From NCBI GenBank assembly GCA_016872635.1, contig VGZN01000006.1:1-34081 (forward strand): a DNA stretch of 34,081 nucleotides. Reading direction: 5' to 3'. The notes beneath the pieces are model-generated. The model saw only the letters and a list, made by a program, of their open reading frames with translations, ran no database searches and was not told where the DNA came from. How positions within the stretch are numbered: position 1 is the first letter of the stretch; the number at the start of each line of letters is the position of its first letter. Made by a program: the position numbers and the translations under genes. The DNA is from Planctomycetota bacterium (lineage in GTDB: Bacteria > Planctomycetota > Planctomycetia > Pirellulales > Pirellulaceae). This document shows positions 1 to 8,625 of this stretch, piece by piece.

Positions 1-585
1 AACGGTGGTCAATGTTCCGGGGTATCCTTCATCGCCATCCGGGCTGACCAATGTGAACTTGAGACCGACGCTTCCATCGGCTGAGAGTTCAGAGACTTGC
101 CACATCTTCTTGTCGAATCCGACTTCGCCTCCATGGAGATGGTTCGGCCCGTTGTTGATCGCTAGCGAGTAAGTCTTTCCGTCGAGTGTAAATTTCCCTT
201 TGGCGATACGATTGCAAAATCGACCGACCGTGGAACCGAAGTAAGGATGCCGTTGCAAGTAACCATCGATCGAGTCGAAGCCTGCCGTAACATTGACCCG
301 TTTTCCGGTTTTATCCGGAACATTGATCGACACTACGATCGCTCCGTAGTCGATCATTTGAACGGTGTTACCTGAAGCGTTGGTCAGCGTGTAGAGAGTA
401 ACTTCTTTTCCCTCTGCTATTTTACCGAAGGGTTTCTTTTCAATCGTCATCGTGTTATTACTCGAAAACTCCGCAGCCGACATGGTCCTGGTCGAATGCA
501 GACCTTGGAAGGACAAACAAGAAACAACGGCGGTTGCTGCAACCGCCATCTTGGCCAGACGGGAAAAGGTAAGCATCATTTGCAT
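1..585 (-). CDS. galM: Secreted aldose 1-epimerase (mutarotase), 3' end cut by window
   Basis: The minus strand from the ATG at 585 stays open to base 1 (195 codons, C-terminus missing). Aldose 1-epimerases interconvert alpha and beta anomers of hexoses. The visible half carries family sequence: a GRFCNRIAKGKF segment, then DGKTYSLAINNGPNHLHGG, which holds the conserved substrate-binding Asn-His region (about residues 110-135). The first 37 or so residues form a signal peptide: Met-rich basic start, an Ala/Val-rich core and a small-residue cleavage region before AAEFSSNN. The enzyme is therefore probably periplasmic or secreted, unlike the cytoplasmic E. coli GalM. The start could also be the ATGs at 579 or 576. 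It is the third gene of a minus-strand group behind the genes at 1285-2076 and 685-1239, after a gap of about 100 bases. The family call is firm; the substrate is not known. Confidence 0.88.
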   Translation of the reverse strand, partial: MQMMLTFSRLAKMAVAATAVVSCLSFQGLHSTRTMSAAEFSSNNTMTIEKKPFGKIAEGKEVTLYTLTNASGNTVQMIDYGAIVVSINVPDKTGKRVNVTAGFDSIDGYLQRHPYFGSTVGRFCNRIAKGKFTLDGKTYSLAINNGPNHLHGGEVGFDKKMWQVSELSADGSVGLKFTLVSPDGDEGYPGTLTTV

Positions 586-684
586 GGTTGTCGATACGGA
601 ATACGAATGGGGACAGAAGGATCGAGGCGGGGGAAAACGAATGTGAAGTAGGCTGAACTCCGGGTGGAGATTACTTAGGCCATT

Positions 685-1239
685 CTACTTCGACTCGGCC
701 GGTTTGGTATCCGCTGGTTCCACACGCCCAAACAAATGCCCGCCGACATTGTCGTGTTTCCACGTTCCGGCGTACTTTCGGTCGTGAAAAACGACCCGTG
801 CCGAGAATGTGCCGAGGCCGGGGATGGAAATGTTGTCGAGGACGATCATTGGTGTTCGACCAACCCAGTCGATATTGACGAATACGGGGACCGTCAAGTC
901 CTTATCGCCGTACTTAATTCGGGTCGTGATTTCCCAGAGGTTCTCCTCCCCCTCGACCTTTTTCGCACTCTTGATCTCGTACCTCTCCTCCTCGAGTTTA
1001 TTGAGGGGGCGGCCATCGATCGTGAAGACGCCGGTCAATGTAGAATTGCTGAGGTACTTTTCAAACTCAGCGACAGGGGGCTGGCCCCCTGTTTTTTTGG
1101 CGGCAGGTGAGTCCTGTGCGACAACGTGTACCGATGGCTCAACGAGCATGAATCCGTAAATGGCTGCGACGATGCATGGCATCCCAAGCAAAGTGAATCG
1201 TGCATACCAATTTCTAAGAATGCCACTTGAGATCGACAT
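685..1239 (-). CDS. Conserved exported/membrane-anchored protein of unknown function
   Basis: This 184-residue protein has one hydrophobic segment near the N-terminus (about residues 14-36, TLLGMPCIVAAIYGFMLVE) that could be a signal peptide or a membrane anchor. The rest is a soluble region of about 145 residues with alternating polar and hydrophobic stretches suggesting a beta-rich fold, for example TGVFTIDGRPL, WEITTRIKYGDKDLTVPVFVNI and ISIPGLGTFSARVVFHD, ending in a charged tail. I do not recognise a named domain or catalytic motif. It lies 45 bases after the sugar isomerase-like gene and about 100 bases before the aldose 1-epimerase on the same strand, so co-transcription with carbohydrate genes is likely. 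Its role is unknown. An ORF antisense to it is a shadow. Confidence 0.75.
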   Translation of the reverse strand: MSISSGILRNWYARFTLLGMPCIVAAIYGFMLVEPSVHVVAQDSPAAKKTGGQPPVAEFEKYLSNSTLTGVFTIDGRPLNKLEEERYEIKSAKKVEGEENLWEITTRIKYGDKDLTVPVFVNIDWVGRTPMIVLDNISIPGLGTFSARVVFHDRKYAGTWKHDNVGGHLFGRVEPADTKPAESK

Positions 1240-1284
1240 AAGACGTGTACTCCAATAAGTGGTTAATACCGATGGGTTGGGGGA

Positions 1285-2076
1285 CTAAATGTTTTTTAAA
1301 AACGTGACTGCTGTCCGGAACTCCTGGATGGGGTCGGTTGCGAGATCGCGCTCGATGACGAAATAGCCTCGGTAGGCATGTTCTTCAAGCGTCGCGACGA
1401 TGGACGGAAACTCTGCCAATCCATATCCGAGTGGAACCTGGGTACCTCTCCCTCGGGCCCGATCTGGAACCCCGTCTTTGGCGTGCACCAGCATGATGTG
1501 CTTGGCAATGCTATTCAGACCATCGAGGCTGAAGCCGTTGACGAGCAAATTGCCGGGATTCAATGTAACACCGACACTTCCTTCCGGAAGCGACTCGACA
1601 AGTCCGTTCAGTTTTTCGAGAGGTTCTGCTCCAGTCTCGATACCGAGGAATGCGCCGATGCGTTGAGAGTACTTGCCAAGATCCGCTAGTACGCTTTGAA
1701 GGGTCTGCCGGGAGGTAGAGTCCGGCGAATCATCGATCGCCCCGCAACTATTGATGACGACATTGGCACCCAGGTCGTATGCCATCTTCATGGCTTGCTT
1801 GGTACCCTCGATCCTGCGATCCAATTCTTCGGTGCATTCGTACCCACGGCGGGTGGGGTATCTAACCGATGCAACGCGTAAATTCAGATCTTCCAGCATT
1901 TTGCGAACTTGTCGCAAACCGGTGCCGACAAGTTCCGAAGGCCTCATCTCATTACGGGCGTCGATTTCGACCGATTCGACCCCCAACCGGGCGGCTGCAT
2001 GCAAAGCTTGCTTAAACGGTAGCCTCAATCCTGATAGTTGAATGCCGATTCGAATGCCTGGCAAAATACTCTCCAT
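1285..2076 (-). CDS. Sugar phosphate isomerase/epimerase family protein (xylose isomerase-like TIM barrel)
   Basis: The 263-residue protein has the length and pattern of the AP-endonuclease-2/xylose-isomerase-like TIM barrel family. Segments at expected strand positions are RIGIQLSGLRLPF near the N-terminus, VESVEIDAR, ANVVINSCGAID, FLGIETGAEP with the conserved acidic residue, VGVTLNPGNLLVNGF, HIMLVHAKDGV with a family metal-ligand His, and GYFVIERD near the C-terminus. Such enzymes use a divalent metal to isomerise or epimerise sugars or their derivatives; the exact substrate cannot be read from sequence. No signal peptide is seen, so it is probably cytoplasmic. The ATG at 2076 overlaps head-to-head with the start of the plus-strand gene at 2042. 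A TTG at 2064, just before PGIRIGIQLS, would shorten the overlap. It leads a minus-strand group with the next two genes. Confidence 0.85.
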   Translation of the reverse strand: MESILPGIRIGIQLSGLRLPFKQALHAAARLGVESVEIDARNEMRPSELVGTGLRQVRKMLEDLNLRVASVRYPTRRGYECTEELDRRIEGTKQAMKMAYDLGANVVINSCGAIDDSPDSTSRQTLQSVLADLGKYSQRIGAFLGIETGAEPLEKLNGLVESLPEGSVGVTLNPGNLLVNGFSLDGLNSIAKHIMLVHAKDGVPDRARGRGTQVPLGYGLAEFPSIVATLEEHAYRGYFVIERDLATDPIQEFRTAVTFLKNI

Positions 2077-5014
2077 TTTCCGTCGACGCAGAACTCTCCA
2101 TCAAGCTCTCGGCTTGGTCGTGTGCATTGTATCCGCCTGGCATTCCCCGTCCACGCTTTCCGACGAGCACAACGGATTCGAGACCATTTCCCAGTGGGAT
2201 TTTGGAACCAAGGAAGATCCCCAGCAGGATGGGTGGCCCGACGGTTGGGTCCGTAGAAAAGACGTGAAACATCCGGGTTTTATCCCTATTCAGATCCGAA
2301 AAAAGTCCACCAGCGACTTGGAAGTCGCGGAAGTTGAGAGGCTTCGAAGATCGTTGGGGCAACTGGTGTTGGCTTGGGAAACCAACAAGCGGCCTTGGGA
2401 GGTCATCCCGGAATCGATACCAAACGGGGTCAACCGATTCATTGAGCGAACGTTTCTCGACCCGTTCCTCTCGATCGAAATGGATGGCGGTTCGGTCGAA
2501 ATATATTCACCGAAGGTTCCCGTTGGTCAGCATTCTCTATACGGTTTGCAGGTCGATATACGATCCGAGGCTGAGTACTTCAACGCGTTCGGGCAACTCC
2601 GATTTCTCGATTCCAACGGACAACTCTTGTTCACTACTAAAACCAACGCCATTTCGGGGATCAAGGAGTGGACTCGGGTGCGCGCGACGGGCGCGTATCA
2701 AGATGATCCGCGGATCGCGTACGTGCAAGTCGCATTGACCATTGAACCGGACTCGCCGCAGGCATTTCGCGGATCAATCGGATTTGATCGCGTTCGCATC
2801 GTTCAAATGCCAAAGATCGACTTGCAACTCAATCGCACGAATCGGATGTACAGCACACGTGAAACCGTAGATCTGAAGTGCCTCGCGTCGGGATTGAAAA
2901 GTGGGCCGATGAGAGTGGAAATGAAATTGATCGATCACAACGGAGATGTCGTCGATCGTACCACGCGAGAACTTCAACGTGTGGATAGCTCGAAACCGTT
3001 AATGGTACAAACACCCATAGCTACCCCCAAATCCCAAAGCTCAAACGCTGGCGGAGAGGTTCATTGGAAAGGAGAGTGCGAATGGTCTTTTGATCCACTC
3101 CAACCTGGATATTATCAACTCGTCACACAACTCAAGCAGCTATCAACAGTGTTTTTCGAGCAAAGTGAATCGTTTGTGGTGCTTCCTAGACTCTCTTCGA
3201 TCGAACCCGATTTGCGTTTTGGCTGGACGCTCAACGAAACAGCTTATCGATGGAAGATCGAGCACTTCTTGGAATTGCTGAGGGAGGGACGCACCGGCCG
3301 AGTCAAATTGCCAATATGGTTTGACAGTAAATCGCTTGAGACGCAGAAGTTGTTGTGCGACACCATCGACAAATTACAAAATGCGGAAATCTCCTGCGTG
3401 GGAATTATTCACTCACCTTTAGGTTCGCAATCGGTTAAGAAAGATACCGTGCAATCGTATTCACAAACGGCAGCACTGGAAGATCCTGCGGTATGGCAAC
3501 CTATGCTCGAACCGGTTTTTAGAGCCATGTGCCTTCGCGTACTCGATTTTCAAATTGGTTATGATGATGACGTGCAGTTCGCCAATAACCCGCGATATGC
3601 AAGTTCGATCAACGGACTGCGGACACTGATTCGCAGGTATGCACCTGAAGCCTCGATCGTCGCGCCAAGAACACCATGGCTCGCACCACCACCCAATCGA
3701 AACATCGACCGTTGGCAAATCTCTGACGAATTTGGTATCACCGAGAGCGAATGGGATCTCAGCGTGTCGGAAAGAGGCGAAACACTCGTTCCCTGGACCA
3801 GTATCACTCCGGTATCTTTGGAGAAGTATTCGCTCGGGGTACGCACGCGAGATTTAGCTGCGCGCATGATCGCTTCGCTCCGAAAACCGGACGGCCGTTC
3901 GGTCGCCTGGATCTCAGATCCACTCTCTGAAGAGTCAGGATTTCTTTCGCCCGAAGGTACGCCTCGCGAAATGTTCGTGCCCTACCGAACGATGATCGAT
4001 GCGCTATTGCACAAGTCCTACATTGGGAAACTGGATTTGAAAAGTGGCTCGGAGAACGCATTGCTCTCAGACGAGCAAAACAGCTGCTTTGTGGTTTGGT
4101 CCACAAAGCCTACAGAGGAACAACTTTTTCTGGGGGCAAATGCAACAGCATCGGATATTTGGGGAAGACCCGTACCGATACAAACCATACAAACTCCGTA
4201 TGGACCCGAGCATCGATTCGCAATCGATCAGTGGCCTGTAATCATTAAAGGGGTCGATACTCAAGTCGCACTATGGCGGATGGGGCTCAATCTTGACGCG
4301 AAGCGCATCGATTCTCTAGTAGGTCTTAGCCAAGAAGTACAAGTCATTTTCAAGAATCCATTTTCTTACCCTGCGTCTGGACGAATCGAACTCGTTGCAC
4401 CGGATGTTTTCGCGAACGAAGTGGAATCATCTCTTTTTGAATTGGGACCGAAGTCCACCGGGACGATACCTGTCAAGGTTTTATTGAGATCCGACATCAG
4501 TGCGCTCGATACACCAGTCCATATCATCGCCTACATGAATGGTGTTCCTTCGGTTCAGTTCGCGGTCGAGAAAATATTGCGAATCGGTAATGATGAGGTC
4601 GACATTGAGACCCGTTACCGTATCAGTGATGCAGATGAACTTTGGATCGATATCGATGTTACCAATTACCTAGATAAGCCTGTTGGCTTTGATTGCATGC
4701 TGTTGATTCCAGATCGGCGACGGGAGCGTGTGATCATTCCTCGCGTGGTGGACAGGACGACCAAAACTCTTGTCTTGGCAAAGGCTTCTGAGTTGCTAAA
4801 CCAAACTTTATGGCTGCGATGTGAACAAATTAGTACGCGCCGCGTGTTGAACTATCGAATCAAAATCGAACCTGAAGCTGAAAATGCCGAGGATCAGAAC
4901 GCAATGTCGGAAGACGACGATGGGGCTTTGTCGGTGAATCCCACCTCATCCTCCAATTCACGGCTAACGTCTCCCAACCTTAATCTCAACCGACTTGAAT
5001 CCAACCGCCGATAA
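2042..5014 (+). CDS. Large exported protein of unknown function, possible glycoside-hydrolase-like architecture
   Basis: This 990-residue protein begins with a short basic stretch and a hydrophobic segment (about residues 20-33, ALGLVVCIVSAWHS), consistent with a signal peptide; the ATG at 2054 is an alternative start. Residues about 45-255 contain a WPDGW segment and a beta-rich region ending in FDRVRIVQM, resembling the jelly-roll carbohydrate-binding modules often placed before enzyme domains. Residues about 260-385 look like an immunoglobulin-type beta domain ending in YYQLVTQL. Residues about 390-680 start with RFGWTLNETAYRW and continue with alternating strand and helix segments (RVKLPIWF, SCVGIIH, LDFQIGYDDD), as in a TIM barrel. 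The C-terminal third is again beta-rich, with a low-complexity acidic/Ser/Asn tail. I cannot name a catalytic pair. Its stop overlaps the Nif3-like start (TAATG at 5012-5016), implying coupled translation. The glycosidase idea is inference only. Confidence 0.8.
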   Translation: MPIRMPGKILSIFRRRRTLHQALGLVVCIVSAWHSPSTLSDEHNGFETISQWDFGTKEDPQQDGWPDGWVRRKDVKHPGFIPIQIRKKSTSDLEVAEVERLRRSLGQLVLAWETNKRPWEVIPESIPNGVNRFIERTFLDPFLSIEMDGGSVEIYSPKVPVGQHSLYGLQVDIRSEAEYFNAFGQLRFLDSNGQLLFTTKTNAISGIKEWTRVRATGAYQDDPRIAYVQVALTIEPDSPQAFRGSIGFDRVRIVQMPKIDLQLNRTNRMYSTRETVDLKCLASGLKSGPMRVEMKLIDHNGDVVDRTTRELQRVDSSKPLMVQTPIATPKSQSSNAGGEVHWKGECEWSFDPLQPGYYQLVTQLKQLSTVFFEQSESFVVLPRLSSIEPDLRFGWTLNETAYRWKIEHFLELLREGRTGRVKLPIWFDSKSLETQKLLCDTIDKLQNAEISCVGIIHSPLGSQSVKKDTVQSYSQTAALEDPAVWQPMLEPVFRAMCLRVLDFQIGYDDDVQFANNPRYASSINGLRTLIRRYAPEASIVAPRTPWLAPPPNRNIDRWQISDEFGITESEWDLSVSERGETLVPWTSITPVSLEKYSLGVRTRDLAARMIASLRKPDGRSVAWISDPLSEESGFLSPEGTPREMFVPYRTMIDALLHKSYIGKLDLKSGSENALLSDEQNSCFVVWSTKPTEEQLFLGANATASDIWGRPVPIQTIQTPYGPEHRFAIDQWPVIIKGVDTQVALWRMGLNLDAKRIDSLVGLSQEVQVIFKNPFSYPASGRIELVAPDVFANEVESSLFELGPKSTGTIPVKVLLRSDISALDTPVHIIAYMNGVPSVQFAVEKILRIGNDEVDIETRYRISDADELWIDIDVTNYLDKPVGFDCMLLIPDRRRERVIIPRVVDRTTKTLVLAKASELLNQTLWLRCEQISTRRVLNYRIKIEPEAENAEDQNAMSEDDDGALSVNPTSSSNSRLTSPNLNLNRLESNRR

Positions 5015-5802
5015 TGCTGATCCGTGAATTGTGCCAAATACTTAATGAAATTGCCCCCATTCGGTTGGCGGAACCGTGGGATAACGTTGGGTTGCTCGCC
5101 GGCGAAGAATCTTCGCCCGTCGAGCGGGTGATGACATGCTTGACCATCACGGACGCTAGCCTCGACGAAGCGATTGCTGAGCGGGCAGACTTAGTGATTT
5201 CTCACCATCCGATTCCGTTCAAACCGCTAAACAGGATAACCTCTCATACCACGACCGGGCGTTTGTTGCTCAAGGCCATCCGTGCGAATGTTGCGATCTA
5301 CTCTCCGCATACCGCGTGGGATAACGCATCTCATGGAATCAATAGGCAGTTGGCGACGATGCTTGCCGTGCAGTCGCCCGTACCTTTGACGCTCGCTGCA
5401 GACCCAGAATTGGCGAAACAAGGGCTCGGTACTGGAATCCAAGGCAAGCTGAGTCGACGTTTCACTCTCGAGGAATTGGTTCAAAAGCTAGAACTCTCGC
5501 TTCCAAGCATTCGGCCTCGCTCAACGCATCCACTTCAGCAAACAATCTCGAACATCGGTATCGTTTGCGGCAGTGGAGGAAGCATGATAGGGCTCGCTGC
5601 GCAACGTGGATGCGACGCATTCTTCACCGGTGAGGCGACTTACCATCAATGCCTCGAGGCTGAGGCGCTCGGCGTTGCGATGGTAATGATCGGTCACTTT
5701 GCGAGCGAGTTCTTCGCCATGCGTCAGCTTGCCGGTATGCTTTCTCGCCGAGCGCCAGAGATTCATTTTTGGGCGTCGGTGAAGGATGACTCCCAATTTT
5801 AA
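5014..5802 (+). CDS. Nif3-like dinuclear metal centre protein (YbgI/YqfO family)
   Basis: The 262-residue protein matches the Nif3/DUF34 family, annotated elsewhere as GTP cyclohydrolase 1 type 2-like, although its physiological role is unsettled. Visible marks are AEPWDNVGLLAG near residue 20, the metal-binding HHP within VISHHPIPFKPL at about residues 63-65, YSPHTAWDN at about residue 95, and the C-terminal IGHFASEFFAM with the conserved His and Glu ligands. A GEATYHQ segment precedes that last motif. The length fits the single-domain form without the inserted PII-like domain. Its ATG overlaps the stop of the 990-residue gene, so the two are probably translationally coupled. The gene ends 18 bases from the convergent oxidoreductase stop, with no obvious terminator between them. 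Confidence 0.9.
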   Translation: MLIRELCQILNEIAPIRLAEPWDNVGLLAGEESSPVERVMTCLTITDASLDEAIAERADLVISHHPIPFKPLNRITSHTTTGRLLLKAIRANVAIYSPHTAWDNASHGINRQLATMLAVQSPVPLTLAADPELAKQGLGTGIQGKLSRRFTLEELVQKLELSLPSIRPRSTHPLQQTISNIGIVCGSGGSMIGLAAQRGCDAFFTGEATYHQCLEAEALGVAMVMIGHFASEFFAMRQLAGMLSRRAPEIHFWASVKDDSQF

Positions 5803-5820
5803 AACTAAGATGCCTGCTGC

Positions 5821-7287
5821 TCACACGCCGAAGTCGCTCTTGATTTTTTTCACAGCCTCGGCCGTTTCGGTGCCTTTGTAATAATCGTCCAGAGGATAGC
5901 AGCCTGATGGCAATCCATTGCGGGGAGCGGTGGTGCAGTCGGAAAACGTCCGACAAATAAGTTTGCGCTGGCTTTTTCGCTGGAGGATTGTGTCCATCAG
6001 CACCTGTGGGTAGGAGAGTACGGTGCGGCCTAATCCCACGAAGTCGGTCCAACCCTCGCGGACATTATGCTGCGCTGCGTGAGGCAAGTACTCTTGCAAG
6101 TAGGAATAGCCCGATCCAACCACGATGAGGTTGGGGAAGGCTTGCTTGATTTGACGCGTTGCCGAGAAATGCTTGGATACAGATATCAGTGGGTCTTCGT
6201 GCGGTTGGTAACCATCCGATGGCGGGAACGCAGCCGGCCGCAGCAGGTGAGGCGTGTAATAAGGACTCCCGGCGGTAACATTGAGAAGTCGCACCCCTGC
6301 ATTCTGTAGCCAGCCTATCAGCACGAGAGTCTCGGTTAGGTCCATGGAGAGTGGGTCGGATTCAGACAATCCGAATCCAAATGCATAGGGGAGTAGCTTC
6401 GAATAATCGCGTGGTCGTCCTTGGCCAAGCCTTCCCTCGGCTGCGGTGTCTGGATTTGGTTCGAATGGGACCATGTCGAACGCACTGAGTCGAACGCCAA
6501 TTCCGAGTTCAGGAATCTGCTCACGTACCGCACCAATTATCTCAAGGAGCAGCCTTGCTCGATTGGCGAGCGGCCCACCGTATTCGTCGTGGCGGTTTCT
6601 AGCCGAGAGGAATTCGTGCAATAAGTAGCCGTGGCAGCACTTGATGTCGACGAAATCCGCGCCTGCCCAATGAGCGATTTCAGCTGCACGGACGTAGTCG
6701 CGAACCAACCGCTTTAATTCCGATTCGTTTAAAATCGCGGAATCGTTGGTGACGCTGAACTTAGGGTCGAGCAACGGGTGCCGATGAGCAACCCTCGGTT
6801 CCCAACGATGGTGGTCGGTCGGTCTGCAAAACCTGCCGGAATGAGTTAACTGAAATCCGACAACCAAGTCTGAAATGTCGCCATAGGTCTGTAGGTGCGA
6901 TTGTCGCAATGAATCGGACAATAGCTTGATGTCTTCGCGATTGCTCTCTTGAATCACCAATTGATTTGGGTTCGCACGACCATCCGGACGAACGGCCATC
7001 GCCTCGCCACCCCAAATCAGCTTGGCACCTGATTCTCCGAACCGCTCCCAGCGTCTCTTCATGGGGGCTGTTATCCCACCCGTCAATGTTCCATCCCAAC
7101 CTTCCATCGGTTGCACAGCGATCCGATTCCCGATCCTGCGATCGTTCCATGAAACGCTGTTGGATAATGGCGATGCATCTCCGACGTCGAGTGAATCGTC
7201 GATCGGTAGTTCAATGCCCAACGATTTCGTGTGTTGTCGAAACGCTTCAGGCGTTTTCAGAGATGCGATTTTCGTCAGTTGGTACAT
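5821..7287 (-). CDS. NADH:flavin oxidoreductase, old yellow enzyme family
   Basis: From the ATG at 7287 this is 488 residues. An upstream in-frame ATG at 7392 would add 35 basic, His-rich residues and overlap the lgt-like gene, so the shorter start, which follows an AGGCGAG ribosome-binding site, is preferred. The FMN barrel pattern is clear: RIAVQPMEG early, then LIWGGEAMAV, a QLTHSGRF segment, FVDIKCCHGYLLHEFLS with NRHDEYGG and NRARLLLEII (substrate and FMN-contacting region), GIGVRLSAFD, LLNVTAGSPYYTP, and VVGSGYSYLQ plus FVGLGRTVLSYP near the end. These enzymes reduce activated alkenes or act as 2,4-dienoyl-CoA reductase-type barrels. The Fe-S and FAD domains of the longer dienoyl-CoA reductases are not evident, though the C-terminal CRTFSDCTTAP has two cysteines. 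Substrate unknown. It is the last gene of the purQ-panC-lgt group, 8 bases after lgt. Confidence 0.88.
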   Translation of the reverse strand: MYQLTKIASLKTPEAFRQHTKSLGIELPIDDSLDVGDASPLSNSVSWNDRRIGNRIAVQPMEGWDGTLTGGITAPMKRRWERFGESGAKLIWGGEAMAVRPDGRANPNQLVIQESNREDIKLLSDSLRQSHLQTYGDISDLVVGFQLTHSGRFCRPTDHHRWEPRVAHRHPLLDPKFSVTNDSAILNESELKRLVRDYVRAAEIAHWAGADFVDIKCCHGYLLHEFLSARNRHDEYGGPLANRARLLLEIIGAVREQIPELGIGVRLSAFDMVPFEPNPDTAAEGRLGQGRPRDYSKLLPYAFGFGLSESDPLSMDLTETLVLIGWLQNAGVRLLNVTAGSPYYTPHLLRPAAFPPSDGYQPHEDPLISVSKHFSATRQIKQAFPNLIVVGSGYSYLQEYLPHAAQHNVREGWTDFVGLGRTVLSYPQVLMDTILQRKSQRKLICRTFSDCTTAPRNGLPSGCYPLDDYYKGTETAEAVKKIKSDFGV

Positions 7288-7295
7288 GATCTCGC

Positions 7296-8579
7296 CTAGT
7301 GAGCGATGGTGGGAGTGGCAACTCTGCTCGATCTTCGAAATGCCATGGTGATCAGTATAATCCCGCTGATGATGCCGAGCAGACTGATCCATTGCGCAAT
7401 GCTCAGTTGGGTTCCAAACTGGCCGGCTTCATCGACTCGGATGATTTCTTCAAGAACGCGCAAGATCCCGTATGCGATCAAGCCAGAGCCGAAGACCAAT
7501 CCGGATCGGAGATGCCAATTGGGGATGGAGGATGACCATAGGAATAGCAGGAACGCGCTGATGGATGCATAGATCTGGGCAGGGTGAACCCGTAGGCTGG
7601 TGCGAGGAAAATCTTCTGGTGGCAAGCGAACCACCTTGCGATCGATTTCGACCGATCCCTCGAGTTCCGGTAATGCAAGCATGTCCGAGATAGACCGTGG
7701 TGGTAGGGTATGAAATTCGAGGGAGTTCATAGACTGGCCCTGACGTATCGAATGCCCTTCGGCCCAACTCTTTGGATCGACCCGTTCAATGCGTGCGTTT
7801 TGGTCGGAATCGCCTGTGGTGTGTATGCCGAGCAGTGAACCGCGATGAAGCTGGTCGACGTAAGCTGGCGCTCCCCGTGGAAATGCGATGGTTGGCAAGT
7901 CGGATTCACAGATCCCGCCATAGCAACAACCATTCAGAAGGCAGCCGACCCGACCAAACGCGAGCCCAATGAAAAACGCTGGCACGATCGCATCGATCAA
8001 GGGAATTGGGGGAATCCGATTTCGATAGGTCCAAATCAGGATACCGATCAGTCCACCAATTGCACTGCCATAAACAACCAATCCACCTTCGGTGAATTGA
8101 AACGCAACCCAGAGCTTCGACATGAGATTGTCCCCTCCGAGCTCGTTCCATTTTTGAACGATGTAAAAAAGTCTAGCTCCGATCAGACCACTGACGACAG
8201 TCCATAGCGCCAATGCCATGAAGGCATCGATAGTAACTCCAATCTGTCCCGTCCGCCTTTTAGCGACCCACACCGCGCAAGCTACCCCGAGCATCATCAT
8301 CACTCCGTAGCCTCGAACCGGAACGCCGACGACCATTTCCATTCCAGCGTCGGTGGGGATGCGGGTTTCCATCGCGGGTAGCAAGAGCCCAAAAATCACC
8401 GCCCCGATCCCCCAGTTCACCACTCCTTCTCGAAACACGTCTTGAATGTTGCCGTGCTTCCTGGACAGAAGGATCAATGTGCCGATGTAGATTAGCAATC
8501 CAATCACGGACCAACTAACCAAGCCGAACATAGGCAACGGGCCGATCGAGTGAGGTAGGTAGAACAACGTCTGCCGCAT
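7296..8579 (-). CDS. lgt: Prolipoprotein diacylglyceryl transferase (Lgt-like), enlarged
   Basis: Lgt moves a diacylglyceryl group from phosphatidylglycerol onto the lipobox cysteine of prolipoproteins in the inner membrane. This 427-residue protein has about seven membrane segments and the family landmarks: a VRGYGVMMMLG segment in an early helix, GLIGARLFY, FTEGGLVVYGSAIGG, the signature-like GRVGCLLNGCCYG (about residues 210-222), and HPAQIYAS followed by the final helices with ILRVLEEIIR. The signature is the Cys-rich version rather than the GRIGNFINGE type of E. coli. Two features make it longer than the usual 260-300 residues: two additional N-terminal helices and a polar insert of about 100 residues between the signature and the HPAQIYAS segment. 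The insert would face the periplasm. It lies between panC and the oxidoreductase and is probably co-transcribed with them. Confidence 0.85.
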   Translation of the reverse strand: MRQTLFYLPHSIGPLPMFGLVSWSVIGLLIYIGTLILLSRKHGNIQDVFREGVVNWGIGAVIFGLLLPAMETRIPTDAGMEMVVGVPVRGYGVMMMLGVACAVWVAKRRTGQIGVTIDAFMALALWTVVSGLIGARLFYIVQKWNELGGDNLMSKLWVAFQFTEGGLVVYGSAIGGLIGILIWTYRNRIPPIPLIDAIVPAFFIGLAFGRVGCLLNGCCYGGICESDLPTIAFPRGAPAYVDQLHRGSLLGIHTTGDSDQNARIERVDPKSWAEGHSIRQGQSMNSLEFHTLPPRSISDMLALPELEGSVEIDRKVVRLPPEDFPRTSLRVHPAQIYASISAFLLFLWSSSIPNWHLRSGLVFGSGLIAYGILRVLEEIIRVDEAGQFGTQLSIAQWISLLGIISGIILITMAFRRSSRVATPTIAH

Positions 8580-8625
8580 GCTGAAATCTCCCTAATGGCA
8601 AGCGGAAAGGAAACGATCCGACGTT

